A stretch of DNA of 64,000 nucleotides from Malania oleifera (taxonomy: Eukaryota > Streptophyta > Magnoliopsida > Santalales > Ximeniaceae): assembly GCF_029873635.1 (NCBI RefSeq), contig NC_080420.1, forward strand, positions 51,847,457 to 51,911,456. Direction: 5' to 3'. The notes beneath the pieces are model-generated. The model did not search any database and was not told where the DNA came from. It saw only the letters and a program-made list of their open reading frames with translations. The stretch's first letter is position 1; every line of letters begins with the position of its first letter. A program made the position numbers and the translations under genes. Positions 21,225 to 33,649 of this stretch are shown in pieces.

Positions 21225-21870
21225 GATACCAACACTATCCCTACTTCACATCCATATGTATTGGCTAGTCCATCAAAGTAAATCTTCCATCAGCATTCTT
21301 CTTCTTCCATGACTAGCACATCTTCATTAGGAAAGTTTAAATTAGTTATTCCTTTCTCGTTTACTACATAATCGACTAAATGGTTAGCTACCACTTGCCC
21401 TCTGATTGTTTTAGTTGATTTTTAAATGATACCATATTATAATAGCAAAATACTCCAACAAGTTATTCTTCTTGATAATGGTGGCTTCTCAAAGATGTAT
21501 TTCAATGGATTAATCTAAGATATCAAATAAGTTGCATAATACAACATGTACTGTCTTATTTTGTAAGCTATCTAAGATAAGGTAGAACATGTTCTCTCCA
21601 GAGCTGAATATCTGGCTGCACATTGAGTAAACTTCTTGTTGAGATAGTAAATTGCTTCCTTTTTCTTTTTCGTCTCATCATAATGGCATAACATGCATCC
21701 TATAGATTCCTCCAACATAGTTAAGCAAAGAATAAATGGTTTTCCAAGTACTAAAGACATCAACATTGGTGGATTCTTTATATATTCGTTGATTTTATCA
21801 AAATCTTGTTGACATTCATCACTCCAAATACAAGGATTATCTTTCTTCAATAGTTTGAAAATTGGTTCAC
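21225..21870 (-). pseudogene. RNase H region of a minus-strand Ty3/gypsy element
   Basis: On the minus strand the frame at 21850-21572 gives CIWSDECQQDFDKINEYI, PPMLMSLVLGKPFILCL, MLEESIGCMLCHYDE and AIYYLNKKFTQCAARYSALE, the classic Ty3 RT-thumb to RNase H stretch. Downstream (21570-21225) stops accumulate, and the sequence ends about where a second RNase H would start. It is a piece of the same element as the RT at 21871-22640. Confidence 0.82.
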
Positions 21871-22640
21871 ATATAGCAATTAGCTAGGATATAAATGACA
21901 AATGTAGTCCAATATTCCTAAAAATTCACGTACTTAATTTTGAGTAGAAGAAGGTCCTAGCTACTCCATGTCTAAAATCTTAGTTAGACCCACCTCAATC
22001 CCTCTTTGACTTACGAAAATCTCAACAACTGACTAGATACTGTCTAAAAGGTGCATTTATTTGGATTCAACCTCAACTTGTATTTTTTTCAACCTTTCAA
22101 ATAGGTTTTTTAGAACTTGGGAATTTTTTTCATCTGTCTTTGATTTAAAAACCATGTCATCTACATAGACTTTAATTTCCTTATGCATCATATCATGGAA
22201 TAATGTCACCATAACTCTTTGATAAGTTGCACCAACATTATTTAACCCAAAATGTATTACTTTGTAATAGAATGTGCCCCACATAATGAATTTGGTTTTT
22301 TCCTTGTCTTCCTTTACCATATTTATCTAATTATATCTAGAAAAGACATCCATAAATGAAAACAACTTATATACTCCTATGTGTTCCACTAATATGTCAA
22401 TGTAATGTCGTGAAAAACTATCTTTTGGACTAGCCTGGTTTGGATCTCAATAATCAACACACATCCTTACTTTTCCATCTTTCTTGGTAACTGGAACAAT
22501 GTTAGTTACCCATTCTAGATAGTTGCACAACTCTAAAAATTCTATGTCAAACTGCTTCTTAATTTCTTCTTTGATTCACTTACCATTTTGGGCACATTCT
22601 CCTAAGCTTCTATTTGACAAGCTCACAATAAGGCCTTACT
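21871..22640 (-). pseudogene. Reverse transcriptase of a minus-strand Ty3/gypsy element
   Basis: The minus-strand reading shows FGLNNVGATYQRVMVTLFHD, then YVDDMVFKSKTDE (active-site YVDD at about 22166-22155) and LFERLKKIQVEVESK. Upstream blocks (22640-22330) correspond to the KLRR, VPV.KKDGKVR and DLN..SPKD region but are full of stops. The protein family is clear, the gene is dead. A Tat-like origin is likely from the wording of the RT and of the upstream DNG-type protease. Confidence 0.85.
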
Positions 22641-24000
22641 ATTATCTAATGGTTCACCATATTTGTATCCAAACTAGGCATGTTTTGATATGACCAGAAA
22701 AATATGTCCTTGTACTCATAAAGTAAATCCACTACTTCTTGTCTTACTTGTGAGTTCATCAAAGTATTATTCTTCTCCTTTTGTGAAGTATATACTATGT
22801 CCCCAAATTCACAATTTCTATGCCCTCTGAACATATGTTATATTATTTTCTTTTCTTTATGCTCTAATATCCTCAAAAGATTCTTTGATGGTTCTAATTC
22901 TTCATCACCCTCACTAAGGTTAAGCAAAGTGCTTTCATTGTAATCAACAATATTTTTAAGGCTCGAGATAGATTTTGATTTTTTATGAAGGTAAAATGAT
23001 ATAGTTTTAGAAAAACAATGCAAATAAATAAAGGCTAAAAGGAAAGATAAGCATTCATATGTAGGTAGGACCTGAGCAATCTAATTATCAAGCGACCTAG
23101 GTGCAAATTCATAAACTTATAGCTAACGCTCCTTTTGATCAACTATGTTGATTTATAATTTAGCTTCAAACAATTCAACAAGCTTAATGTATTCTTCAAA
23201 AACAATCTCCAATGCATGATGTATCACATGTGACGGCTTTTGAAAAGTGTAGTGAATATGAGGAATTATTAATTCAAGCTCATATGGTACTCTCCTTTCA
23301 ATCTTCACCAATTGTTTTTATTTATAATGGATAAATGCTTCAACCTTCTCATTCTTAGATGATCGAGAACCCAATCCGAAAGTATATTTATGAATTTATA
23401 GTACAATCAATTTAATTATTCCTTGTAGATGTTTTCCTAATCCTTTCCCAAATTCGTATTCTTGCTTCAAAATCTACCTTACAGTCATCATACTAGCTTC
23501 TATGATCTTTAGGTTCAAGGACCCCCACATTTTCCTCGTTAGAGATATTATTTCAACTATATTAAAGGGACAATCCACTTAAGAACCTTCAATTCCAATA
23601 TAGGGTACCACTTTTGACTTTATGGTTCCAACATTTTCTTCACCTTCATAATAATCATGTGATCTATGGAAACAAACTTGACCTTCTCATACAAAGAGGA
23701 TGGCATTGCCCCAACTATGTAAATCTATGACCTCCCCATTAATATATTAGACAACCTCACGAACGATTTCCCTCATAGTACAATAAAAAACTCTAACTAG
23801 TAGGCTTTTTTTTTTTTTTCGTGCATAGATGAGATATCAATTCCTGACTTCACTAGTGTGGAGTATGAATAGACATTCAGAGTTAAACCATTGTCAACTA
23901 ATACCCATGGTGTGGTCATTTGACTATCCTTTACAATTATATGTTAAGGACTCATATGACCTCTCCCCTTAACTGGGATTTTATCATCAACGTAGGCTAT
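22641..24000 (-). pseudogene. Protease and pre-RT linker of the minus-strand Ty3 element
   Basis: Going 5' to 3' on the minus strand: GHMSPKHIIVKDSQMTTPW and VLVDNGLTLNVYS (about 23940-23870) mark the aspartic protease, with DNG in place of DTG, as is usual in this lineage, although the following Ser is now Leu. EYEFGKGLGKHLQG near 23460 matches a conserved glycine-rich block. EVVDLLYEYKDIFFWSYQNMPSLDT at 22740-22655 is the approach to RT. Several stops break the frame. Confidence 0.78.
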
Positions 24001-25176
24001 ATTTTAAAAAGTCAATATGAAATTGACTAAGTCTTCAAATTGTACCACTAGAACATTTTGTGGCATGGGAGCTTCATTCAGAACCTTCAACAAAGCAATT
24101 TTTTGACCTTTTGAAGTTATGAGAAAAGTAAGTATAAAAACTTTTTCTTGAGTATTATAATCATTGATCTTGAGTTGTTGTAAGAATCTTACTACTTCAT
24201 CAAAATCTTCCTTGTTCTTCTCTTTCTCTTCCTCTTTGCCAACATTATCTTTACCCTTCCCCATTCTTTTGAGCTCTTCTAGTGTGTAACAATGACCACT
24301 CCTTGTCATCCCACCAATTCTAGATAAGTTAGCTATATTAGATTCGATAGTTGACCTCACTATTTATAATTCATACTTCCAAGGCACCTCTTTGATAGTC
24401 GACCAGGTTCAAGGCTTAGTGGGGATGATATATGGTCTTGCACGTAAATACAAGTATAAGTGATAGTGATGGATGATGTGGGGTTGTTTACACCATGGAT
24501 CTGACAAACTACAAGAGCATTAATTGATGTATTTCCATGATTTTGTAAAGGGCTAGTCTTAATATTAGGTTTTTAAACCAACTGATTGGAATTTTAGGAA
24601 TCTTGTGTTAATTAAGTTTTGAACTATGTATTTCAGAGCTAAGCAAATTTTAATAGAATGACTAGGAGAACTCATATGATGTTCACATGATATATTAGGG
24701 TTATGGAACCTCATATTCTACCCCGATTTAAATGGTACATGTACAACCTTCCCTTGGGATACCAATTGATGGTATAAATTAATCAAAGGTTTAGATAATG
24801 CAGTAAACTCTCTTCTAGATCTTGAATTAGGATTAGTTTGGCTTGGGTTAGCATTTTGTGAGCTTGGCATGTTGGTTTGTGAATTGATGATAGGTTGAGC
24901 AGTGTAAGTACAAACTGCCTCAGTTGTTTTTTGATTTTGTGCCTTTCCTTAGGACACAAAAATTACTTCTCTATCTTTCTTCCCCTTTTTGATAAAGTTA
25001 TTCTTAGTTATGACTTGCTCAGCCATCTTCAAACCAGTGTGATTAGTGAGCTTCCCTGGTTTAAGGTCATTTTCAATCCTTTCACCAATATGCCTTGGTG
25101 AAATAATTTCTGCAAACAGCAAAATATCTTTCTGATTTTGAAAAATAATGTTACCAAAACACGCATAAACAGTCAT
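24001..25176 (-). pseudogene. Gag C-terminal part of the minus-strand Ty3 element
   Basis: Minus-strand text includes GERIENDLKPGKLTN (about 25090-25045), then a stop-rich stretch with VHVPFKSG and CEHHMSSPSHSIKICLALK (about 24700), a relic of the CEYH.G..GH....C..LK motif. NIANLSRIGGMTRSGHCYT follows (24335-24285), then a Lys/Glu-rich stretch and LKVLNEAPMPQNV. These are standard landmarks between gag and protease in Tat-like elements. An LTR fragment abuts at 25177. Confidence 0.75.
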
Positions 25177-25830
25177 AATTCAAACCTAGCTATAAATAGA
25201 AAACCCTAATCATGTTAAAGCAAGAGAGAACACATCGATTTACAGTGAAAATTCTATTGTGCATCGTTCCTTTCTGAAACCGATTTTCTGGTTTATTGTT
25301 TCAAGTTCTAAGCTTTGTGATTGAGTCATGAACAAGCGGAAGGATTGTTTTCACTTGAGAGGTGTCTCCACCAACTGAAGGTGAGAGGCTTCTCCGCCAA
25401 CTAAAGGAGAGAGGTGTATCCACCTATTGAATGGGGTGATTAGTGAATACTCATAGCAGGTTGCTTAAGGCAAGGACGTAGGCACGGTTGCCGAACCTTG
25501 TAAAAAATTTTAGTGTCACTTTTTCCCTTATCTCCTTTATTTTCCTAGCACATTGATCTTGATATATATATTTGCTATGTATGATGTGAATGATTCGAAT
25601 ACCCATATGAATCAAACTTTTCTATAGTTACAAATTTAAGTTTAATTAATTCGGCTAGTATCTTATGTATTAGGTTATTACTCCTTCAAGGTCTAACATA
25701 AACTCTTGTGTGGCTAAGTATATTTTTATCATATTAATCTGTTGTATGTATTGTTAATAGTGTATAATTGGTTACATATTGAAATCTTAGTTTAGGATCT
25801 TTCGTATTTAGGAATATTCTAAATAAGTTC
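25177..25830 (+). repeat. SIRE-like LTR fragment (R/U5 part), plus orientation
   Basis: A TATA box CTATAAATAGAAAACCC at 25190 is followed by the U5-type phrases GGCTTCTCCGCC, GTGTATCCACCTATTGAATG (25402) and GGCAAGGACGTAGGCACGG (25469), then CCGAACCTTG. The same order occurs in the LTR of copia C (49400-49463 joined to 58804). Neither end is a clean TG or CA terminus, so it is a fragment. It lies inside the minus-strand Ty3 relic. Confidence 0.65.
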
Positions 25831-26610
25831 ACCAATATGCCGAAGTGCATAAAGTCTCCTGCACCTCCATTCTATATGCCTTGGATTAACCATAACACCT
25901 TAACTGTTCTTTAATATGCCATATGGTCTTTATCACCAACTAATTGTCATTCTTCCTCTTTCAACTTGGTTGACTTAGTTGGTTTAATATTGGCTCCATA
26001 TCCAATTATGTTAATGAATACTAGCTCTTGAGAAACAAGTGGTGTAGCTGATGGTTAAGTTTCCTAAACTAATGGAACCTTTTCTTTTATGAGCTCTTGG
26101 CTCCAAAGCTTCAATTCTTTTTTCGAATGGAGGCTCTTCATTTTGGTTAGATTTTGGTAACTTCATACTTTAAAATCGAGCTCTACTAATGATTGGGTCT
26201 TTGGTTGCTTGATAATTTTTATTTTTTAGGAAATTTTAATAACCTTGTGAATATATGACATATATTAAGACATACAGAAAGAATAATGGAATATTACACA
26301 CGGCAAACATAAAACACATTCACACAATGAAAAATTGCATATTAACTCAAAAGGTCAAGTGAATCCTTTCTTTTCACCGCTAATATGAGGAAATGTAAAT
26401 CCCATGAGTAATATGCCACTTCATTTTATGAAATTGGAATTACACTATTTTAACTTTAGATAAAGGCAAATAACATACAATTTACTCCATTTCCACAAAT
26501 ACAAATACAAAGTCCACTCATTAGAAGGGAGAGATCTTGCATTCTCCTCCTCGCATACATCATTAGCCTTCTTTCAGTATTCTAAAAAATATGACATCTA
26601 TGATTTTTGG
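25831..26610. other. Unassigned, possibly 5' part of the minus-strand Ty3 relic
   Basis: Short Lys/Glu-rich minus-strand readings at 26190-26060 could be the start of gag of the element at 21225-25176, but no decisive motif remains. 26200-26610 is AT-rich leader-like sequence. The right edge is set by the start of LTR A. Confidence 0.3.
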
Positions 26611-28674
26611 TGTAATCCCAAGAGGGAGGGGGGTGAAATGTTCTACAGTAGTATATTACAACCTAGGATCTATCTAGACAAGAATTAATTCAGCAGATCT
26701 ATGAACAATTGGATAATTTGCACAAGTATTATAGTTCCAGTATTTCCTAGTCAAATACAATTTAATACTCGAATTCACAAATAGTAATATCTACAGGTAA
26801 GATAAGCAAGCAAATGCAGTAAAGTAAAAGGTATAAGGACAGAGTGACAGAGGGGATTTTATTGAGGTTCGACCAATAGTGCCTACATCCCCGCCTCAAG
26901 CTCACCAGTAAGGGGATTCACTAAATGCTCACTTAGCGAGCGGATTAATGCCGTTTATGACCTCTCCTAATGGGGCGAAGACTCCCCAACTCAAATTTTG
27001 GGGATGACCCACAACATACAACCACACCTTATAGGACGGTGCTTTCTAGCTCTCCTAACCAGGCTTGAGCCACTCCGGTGCACCTTGCAGGATAGTGCCT
27101 TCCTCTTCCGACAATCACACGTCAGGAATACAACAATGATAAAATTTTGTGTACAGATAAAGTGCTTCTACAATAAACAAATGTGTAAAATAATGAAGCT
27201 CAAATACACTTTTGAATCATAGGAGATAAAGCTCAATAAACAATATGTAGTTTATATGATAACTCTAAAAAATGTATATATATGAATGTGAGAGTATGAT
27301 CTTTGATTCAAAATATGTAATGTTCACTAAGTGTATTATCAAATGATTTTAAGAACCCAAAAAATATCTCACAAATATTTTTCAAACATGAAGTATGAGA
27401 GATATTAGGGTTTTAGCTTGCCAAAAATATTTTTCCAATAAAATACAATACAAGCCCTTGAATCTTGCAATGAATATGCAAAGATTCACAAGCTATAGAG
27501 AGTCTTCCCAAAAATTATTTATTAATCAAATAATGTAGGAAGAACTCAAGCTTACTCTTTAAAAATAGTTTTCAAATATGTATGAACAAGAGAGAGTGTA
27601 AGCTTTGAAATGAATGTAAGAATGCTCACAAGAATGTGTACTCAAAGTAACTTCAAGTTGCAATCAATATGCAAATGAAGAAGATGAGTGTTATGCTCTC
27701 TTTTTAAAATATGCAAACAAATGTGTGAAAGAGAGTGAAATGAATGCTTGTATGTGAGAGCATAGCATGAATAGAATAAAATAATTTTAGAGGATTCTTT
27801 GCTAATCAAAAAGTGCTAATCAAGCTTTGAAATGAGGTATTTATAGAATTCCCAAAAATTATAACCATTAGGGACATGGTTGGAATTTTTAGAAAAGTTT
27901 AATAGCGAAAATGATTGTATTTAACACTCAAAATTTCAGGCAACCCGAGAGGGTCGTTTGATTGGTGAAGACGCTGATCAGCTAACCACTCAAAAAATCA
28001 AGCCTTTCTAAGAGGGTCAGTTAGTTGGCCAAAGTGCTAGTTGACTGACCCATGTAATTTTCAAAAAATCAGTGAGGCTCGGTCGGTTGGGTAAAGGACC
28101 GGTCGGCTGAGCCAGAGGCGATTTCCAAGCCTTCATGGTTCAGTCGACTGAGGCTCATTTAGTTCATTTTGGTTGATCGACTGTCCTTGAAACAAAAATA
28201 CATTTTAGCCCTTAAGGCATGGTTGGTCGACTGAGTGTTTTATAGCGCGAATTGGTCGGTCATCCAAGGTCAATGAAATACTATGTTTTCGCCCTGATTT
28301 TGACTTTAAAACATTTTAACCCTATATGTATGAGTATGGAATTTTAGTTAAGGGATTTTTCATGAAAGGTTTTGGGATCTAAGGTAAGTATATGGTCTTT
28401 GTTGAGCTATCATTCCCATCATGCATGAATGCATTATTACAGACCATTACTTAAATGCAAATTACAATACAAAAATAGAGACTGTCTTCATTCTTTGCTC
28501 TCCATGTTGCCATGCCATATGCTAGGTGAAGTGGTCTTTTATCTCCTCATAGCTTTGATTGTACCTCAACTCTACATGCCCTCTAAGAGAGCTATCTGTT
28601 CAAGCACTAGATGCACAAGTGAGATACCTTGGATTTGTCATAATCAAAATGGTATAGGACTTATAAAGTCAACA
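26611..28674 (-). repeat. 3' LTR of SIRE-like copia element A
   Basis: The plus strand runs from TGTAATCCCAAGAGGG at 26611 to AAAGTCAACA at 28674, so in minus orientation the LTR begins TGTTGACTTT and closes with a CCCTCTTGGGATTACA phrase. Length is about 2.06 kb. The minus-strand TATA box is at about 27835-27846. The gene-distal part (26860-27120) includes the GTTCGACC and GCCTACATCC phrase shared by the group. A GTCGGCTGA/GTCGACTGA motif array occupies 27955-28270, upstream of the TATA box. Confidence 0.85.
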
Positions 28675-28697
28675 ATCTCCCCCTTTTTGATGATGAC
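28675..28697 (-). other. Polypurine tract of copia A
   Basis: Minus strand: TCATCATCAAAAAGGGGGAG, then AT and the TGTTGAC LTR start. It primes plus-strand synthesis and confirms the minus orientation. Confidence 0.85.
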
Positions 28698-29329
28698 AAA
28701 TGCAAGAGCAAAAATGGGTACATCCTTAAAATACAACCTCTAAGAATATGCATAAATTAAAAATCTATAACAGTTCAAGCATATCCAAGACAGAAGATAT
28801 AAGGAAAAAAATTGCATCTAACTTTGTCATTTAAGCTCTGATGCCAAAAATAATGAAAAGATATACCTAGTTTTGCTAAAATGTTTCTCCCCATTTCGGC
28901 ATCAACAGAAAAGGCTAACTTAAGAATGTAAGTATTTAAATGCATCCTTAGTTTAGGGAAACTCTCCAAATCAAACAACTAGGTATCGTGAATTTACAAA
29001 TATGATCATTCAAATTCATTATGCATTAATCTAGTCCACTATTAACATGCATACACAAATTCTACATCTGCCTTGCAAATGGCATTCCATACAGGCATGC
29101 AATCTAGCAATGTCAATCCATATAGGCAATAATAGTTCAAAAATTCCAAATAATAACATTTAGAAAACAAAATCAAGCAATTAATACATAATGGATAGTA
29201 AGTGCATTTTTCACAAGTTATAAAATATATGTGGAATGCAAGAAAAGATTGTGAGAGAAGCTTAATTTTCAGAGCCGTAGTGATTTTAAGTTAAGTTGCT
29301 CCCCCTCTGTTATGCACTTCATCATATCT
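28698..29329 (-). other. 3' untranslated spacer of copia A
   Basis: No coding motif between the RNase H end and the PPT. Unlike the elements at 16656 and 63915, no acidic accessory ORF is present here. Confidence 0.55.
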
Positions 29330-30830
29330 TTAGGCAACTTCTCTATTGTACATCAGGCCTAATTCACGTCTAATTTGGACATATTTATCCTCCTGAAGCT
29401 GTTTTGTGAAAATATCGGCTCATTGTTCATTAGTGAACACAAATTCAAGTGCCACATCCCTCTTTTGCATATGGTTACGAATAAAATGATGTCTAATTTC
29501 TATGTGTTTAGTTTGTGAATGTGATATGAGGTTCTTTGAGATATTAATTGCACTAGTATTATCACACTTTATAGGAACTATGTCATAGTCCAATCCATAG
29601 TCCATGAGTTGTTGCTTCATATAAAGCTTTTGAGCACAACAACTTCCAGTAGCTATGTATTTAGCCTCGGCTATGGATAGTGCAACCGAGTTTCGTGTCT
29701 TGGAGAACTAGGAAACTAGAGATTGTCCTAAATAGTGATAAGTGTCACTTGTGCTCTTTTGATTTACTTTACTACCGGTAAAGTTAGCGCTTGAATAACT
29801 AACAATCTCAAAAGAGGTATGCTTAGGATTCTATAACCCTAGTTCAATAGTCCCAATAAGGTATCTAAGTATCCTCTTGAACGCTAATAAGTGAGACTCT
29901 TTAGGTGCAACCTGAAATCTCGCACATATGCATACGCTAAACATAACGCTAAACATAATATTAGGCCTACTCGCAATCAAGTATAATAGGCTACCAATCA
30001 TGCCATGGTAGAGCTTAACATCTATTGGTATACCTTACTCATCTTTGTCTAATTTTGTGGAAGAGCTCATAGGTGTTCCTAGAATTTTAACATCCTCCAT
30101 ATTAAATTTCAAGAGCAAGTCTCTAACATATTTTAATTGGCATATAAAAGTTTCATATTTGGCCAGTTTTACCTACAATCCTAGGAAGAAGTTAAGTTCA
30201 CCCATCAAGCTCATTTCGAATTCATTTTGCATGCACTTGGCAAACTCATTACACAACTCATCATTTGTAGCTCCAAAAATGATGTCATCTACATATACCT
30301 GTACTAGGAGGAAATCATCATTTTCAGCTTTTATAAATAGTGTTGTGTCAATTTTACCTCTAGCAAACCCATTAGCTAATAGAGAAATCACTAAGCCTCT
30401 CACACCAAGCTCTAGGAGGTTGCTTCAATCCATACAAGGATTTTGACAATTGATAAACATGATTAGGGAATTTATGGTTTTTGAATCCTCGAGGTTCTTC
30501 TACATATACCTCCTCATTGATGTCGCCATTTAGAAAAGCGCTTTTAACATCCATTTGATATAATTTGAAGTTCTTAAAAGCAGCATACGCTAATAATATA
30601 TGAATGACTTCCATCCTAGACACAGGAGCATATGTTTCTTCAAAATCTATACCTTCTTCCTAGTTATACCCTTGGGCCTCTAGTCTGGCTTTGATCTAAT
30701 TACTATTCCATTTTCATCCTTTTTGTTCCTGTAGACCCATTTGGTTCCAATAACAATGTGATCATTTGGTCTAGAAACCAATGTCCAGACTTTGTTCCTC
30801 TCAATTTTATTAAGTTCTTCCTGTATGGAC
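29330..30830 (-). pseudogene. Reverse transcriptase and RNase H of copia A
   Basis: Minus-strand blocks in order: [22 protein letters not shown] and EVYVEEPRGF (30590-30470), LSKSLYGLKQPPRAW, a frameshift near 30395, then [12 protein letters not shown] and YVDDIIFGA (YVDD at 30295-30284), the LGTPMSSS block near 30060, and the RNase H with SIAEAKYIA, CDNTSAINISKN and ADIFTKQL (29680-29390). These are typical Ty1/copia pol blocks. A 12-bp tandem duplication lies at about 29934-29958 in the inter-domain MFSV stretch. Stops and frameshifts make it non-functional. Confidence 0.9.
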
Positions 30831-31360
30831 ATTACCCATGATTCATCCCCAATGGCCTCATTGACATTCTTAGGCTCTTCCTGAGATATGAATGCAAAGT
30901 GGCTGCACAGTTTCTTAGGGATGATCGGGTAGCTGCTTCTCGCGATGGTTCACCTATGATTTGTTCTTTGGGGTGACTCCTCACAAATTTCCATTCTTTG
31001 GGTAGTTCATGTACCTCACTCTTTGCTTGGTTATCCTCAGCAGGTGTTTCTTTAATCTCTATGCTCTCATCTTTATTATTTTCAGTGGATAACTTCTCTA
31101 AGTCTTTTCTAATCTCAAGATCATCCTCATTAATTATATTATAAAAGGGATTTGTCTCATTAAATGCTACACGGATGGACTCTATGATAGTCAATGTTCT
31201 TTTATTAAATACCTTGTAGGCTTTATTATCCAAGGAATAACCTAGAAATGTTCCCTCATTGGATTTTGCATCAAATTTCCTTAGGTTGTCTTTATCTCTA
31301 AGCACTTAGCATTTACAACCAAAGACATGAAAGTAGGAAATGTTTGGTCTATGGCCATTT
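30831..31360 (-). pseudogene. Integrase C-terminal part and linker to RT, copia A
   Basis: The minus-strand open frame at 31305-30832 starts with a degenerate DKDNLRKFDAKSNEGTFLGY block, the common copia integrase tail (K.D.K...G.FLGYS...KAYKVFN). An acidic linker (EDDLEIRKDLEKL) follows, and then the segment leading to the RT VKSAF region. The solo LTR at 31361 cuts it from the rest of integrase. Confidence 0.82.
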
Positions 31361-33499
31361 TGTTGACCTTATAGGTCATTCCCGGTTTTGATAATGACAA
31401 ATACTCTTTGTATTTTATAGCTTTCAAGTTTGTGTGCAGGATCATACTAACTGGATCATATTGATGGCATGCGGCACACAATGGCTTGAAGCAAAAGAAG
31501 ACCCAGAAGATTCATTGTTGTAATTTTATAAGTTTAATATTGGGTTTGTAATAGTAATATAGGAACGGTTGGTAATAATTAATGCATGGCATGCATGTAG
31601 GAACTAAAGTTCAAGACCATAGTTTGACCTTAGGGAACACCCTTCGGTCGACCGAATGGATTTTTCTAGTAGGGTAAAAAGACCTTAGAAAAGACCCTAG
31701 GTCCCAACACTTAGTGCACATAGTCCCCAACTTCACTTATCATATTAGGGGAATTAATTGAGGCAAAATTGGACTTAAAATGAAAAACACTATGAAAGGT
31801 CGGGCGACCAAACCCTTGGTGTTTAAAACACCTTGGGCGCCCGAACCGCTGGGAATTCAGTGGGTTGACCGGGTTTTGGGCGACCAAACCTATAATGAAC
31901 GTATTGCCCTTGGGCAACCGAATCTGTGTTAGGGTACTTTTCACCAACCCGGGTGACCAAACCTTTGCATTCAAAATGGTCTCGGGTGACTGAACTTGTT
32001 AGTTTGGTTAACCGAATATTATATCGAGCACCTGAACCATGGATAGTAGGAAAATTTTCTTGGTTCAGCCAACCAAACCAAGACTCGGGCACTCAAACGC
32101 TTAAAAATAGATTTTTAAATTAGGTCTCTTCGGGCGATCGAACTAAGGTTCAGTCATCCGAAACCTCTCAAGTTGCTTATCTTTTACCGAGGTTAAATTT
32201 AATTAAATGGGGTTAATTTTCCTGAGTGGTTTTAAAAAATTCCTAATAATGACCCATATGTTCCCAACGGTTATAATTTGGCCTTTGTCTACATATAGGG
32301 CCTCATTTGTGCAAATTAAGTAGAGATTAGCAAGATAATTAGTAAAAAATCCTCTCAATTTTTAAAAGCTTATCTTGCATATTTAACTTCAAATACTCTC
32401 ATGCATCCATTTCCTTGATTGATCCTAACTTTGTGAGAGCTTCTTATTGTGCTATTGCTTGTTATAAATTGCTTATACTCCCATTGTTTTTCTTGATTGA
32501 TTGTTATTGTTTTCTAGGAGTCAAGTAAGAGTTTTCCCATAGATTTTGATTTGATAAATCTAGTATTGGGAAAAAATCATTAGCTTAAGGATCTTTGCAT
32601 CGTCATTACAAAGATTCCTATAGCAATAATCTTTTGTGTGCAAAATATTTTTTACAAGCTATATACTTCAAACTACTCTTGTGCTTATTTTATTGAAGGA
32701 AAATATTTTGAGTTAGTTTGAATATTTGATCAGCATCTTTGAAACTCTAATCAAGTATTGGGATTTGTTATATCTAGTTTCAAAGAAATATCTTATTAGA
32801 ACAATCTTGTGCTTGATTGTTTATAGACATAACTTTGAGTGTTGATTGCACACATAGAGCACCGAGCTTATAGTTCATACATCATTGAGGTGCATTGATT
32901 ATATTGTGCGTAGTGGTATATATCTGCTTGTGTAAGAAGCATTTGTTTGTATGTAAATTTTATATCATTGGTTGTATTCCAGGTGTGGGCCTGAAGAGGG
33001 AGACTAGCCCTATTGAATAGTCTAAGCTTGGCTTAGACCTGGTTAGGAAAACTAGGTGCACCTTCTTGGTAAGGTGTAGGTTGAGGTCAGCCCCGCTAAT
33101 TGACCAGGTTGTAAAGGTTGAGGTCAGCCCTATGCTAATTGATCTGGTTGTAATTGGTGCAGCTCCACCCATTAAGTGAGTTGTAGTGGAATCCTTGTGT
33201 TGGTGTAGTCAAGGAGGGGACGTAGGCATAGTTGGTCGAACCCTGATTACATATCCCGTGTTAATCTCTTTCCCCGCACTATTTAATTTTCTGTAGTTAT
33301 TTGTTTATATTTGAAATTCTATTGGGAAATACTATGATTGTGTTAATTGTTCAAATATTTGCTTAGTTATTTATCTGCGTTGTTAGGGAATGCTTAGACG
33401 ACCCTAGGTTGAGTTATACTATTGTTGGATTAGATAAACCTACGAAGAATTTTAAAACTCCAATTCACCCCCCCTCTTGGGTATACACCGAAGCTAACA
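31361..33499 (+). repeat. Solo SIRE-like LTR inserted in copia A integrase
   Basis: It starts TGTTGACCTTATAGG at 31361 and ends ACCGAAGCTAACA at 33499 (2139 bp), preceded by a CACCCCCCCTCTTGGG U5 phrase. Flanks are CATTT on the left and CATTC on the right, a 5-bp target duplication with one later change, and the copia A reading frame resumes across it. There is no PBS, PPT or internal region, so it is a solo LTR left by LTR-LTR recombination. A TATA-like ACATATAGGG is at 32291, with a dense GTTCGGGCGACC-type motif array at 31640-32165 upstream. It shares its start with LTR B and the LTR at 50714. Confidence 0.9.
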
Positions 33500-33649
33500 C
33501 ATTCCATAACTTGTATGGGGTTTTTTAAAGAGTGGGTCTGATTAAAACTCTGTTCATTACATGGCAAGTTGTGCTCATTGCTTCAGCGCAGAAGTGTTTA
33601 GGTAAGTTATCTTCATTAAGCATTGTTGTACCCATTTTTTGTAGGGACT
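33500..33649 (-). pseudogene. Integrase segment of copia A between two solo LTRs
   Basis: This 150-bp stretch reads on the minus strand as the part of integrase just after the catalytic glutamate region, comparable to 46050-46210 in copia B. It is flanked by two independent solo LTR insertions, each with its own target duplication. Confidence 0.7.

Noticed and set aside
25081..25841. 14-bp direct repeat TTCACCAATATGCC at 25081 and about 25828 around an LTR fragment
   Set aside because: Too long for a 5-bp LTR target duplication, and the copies do not abut LTR ends. Could be chance or shared repeat sequence.
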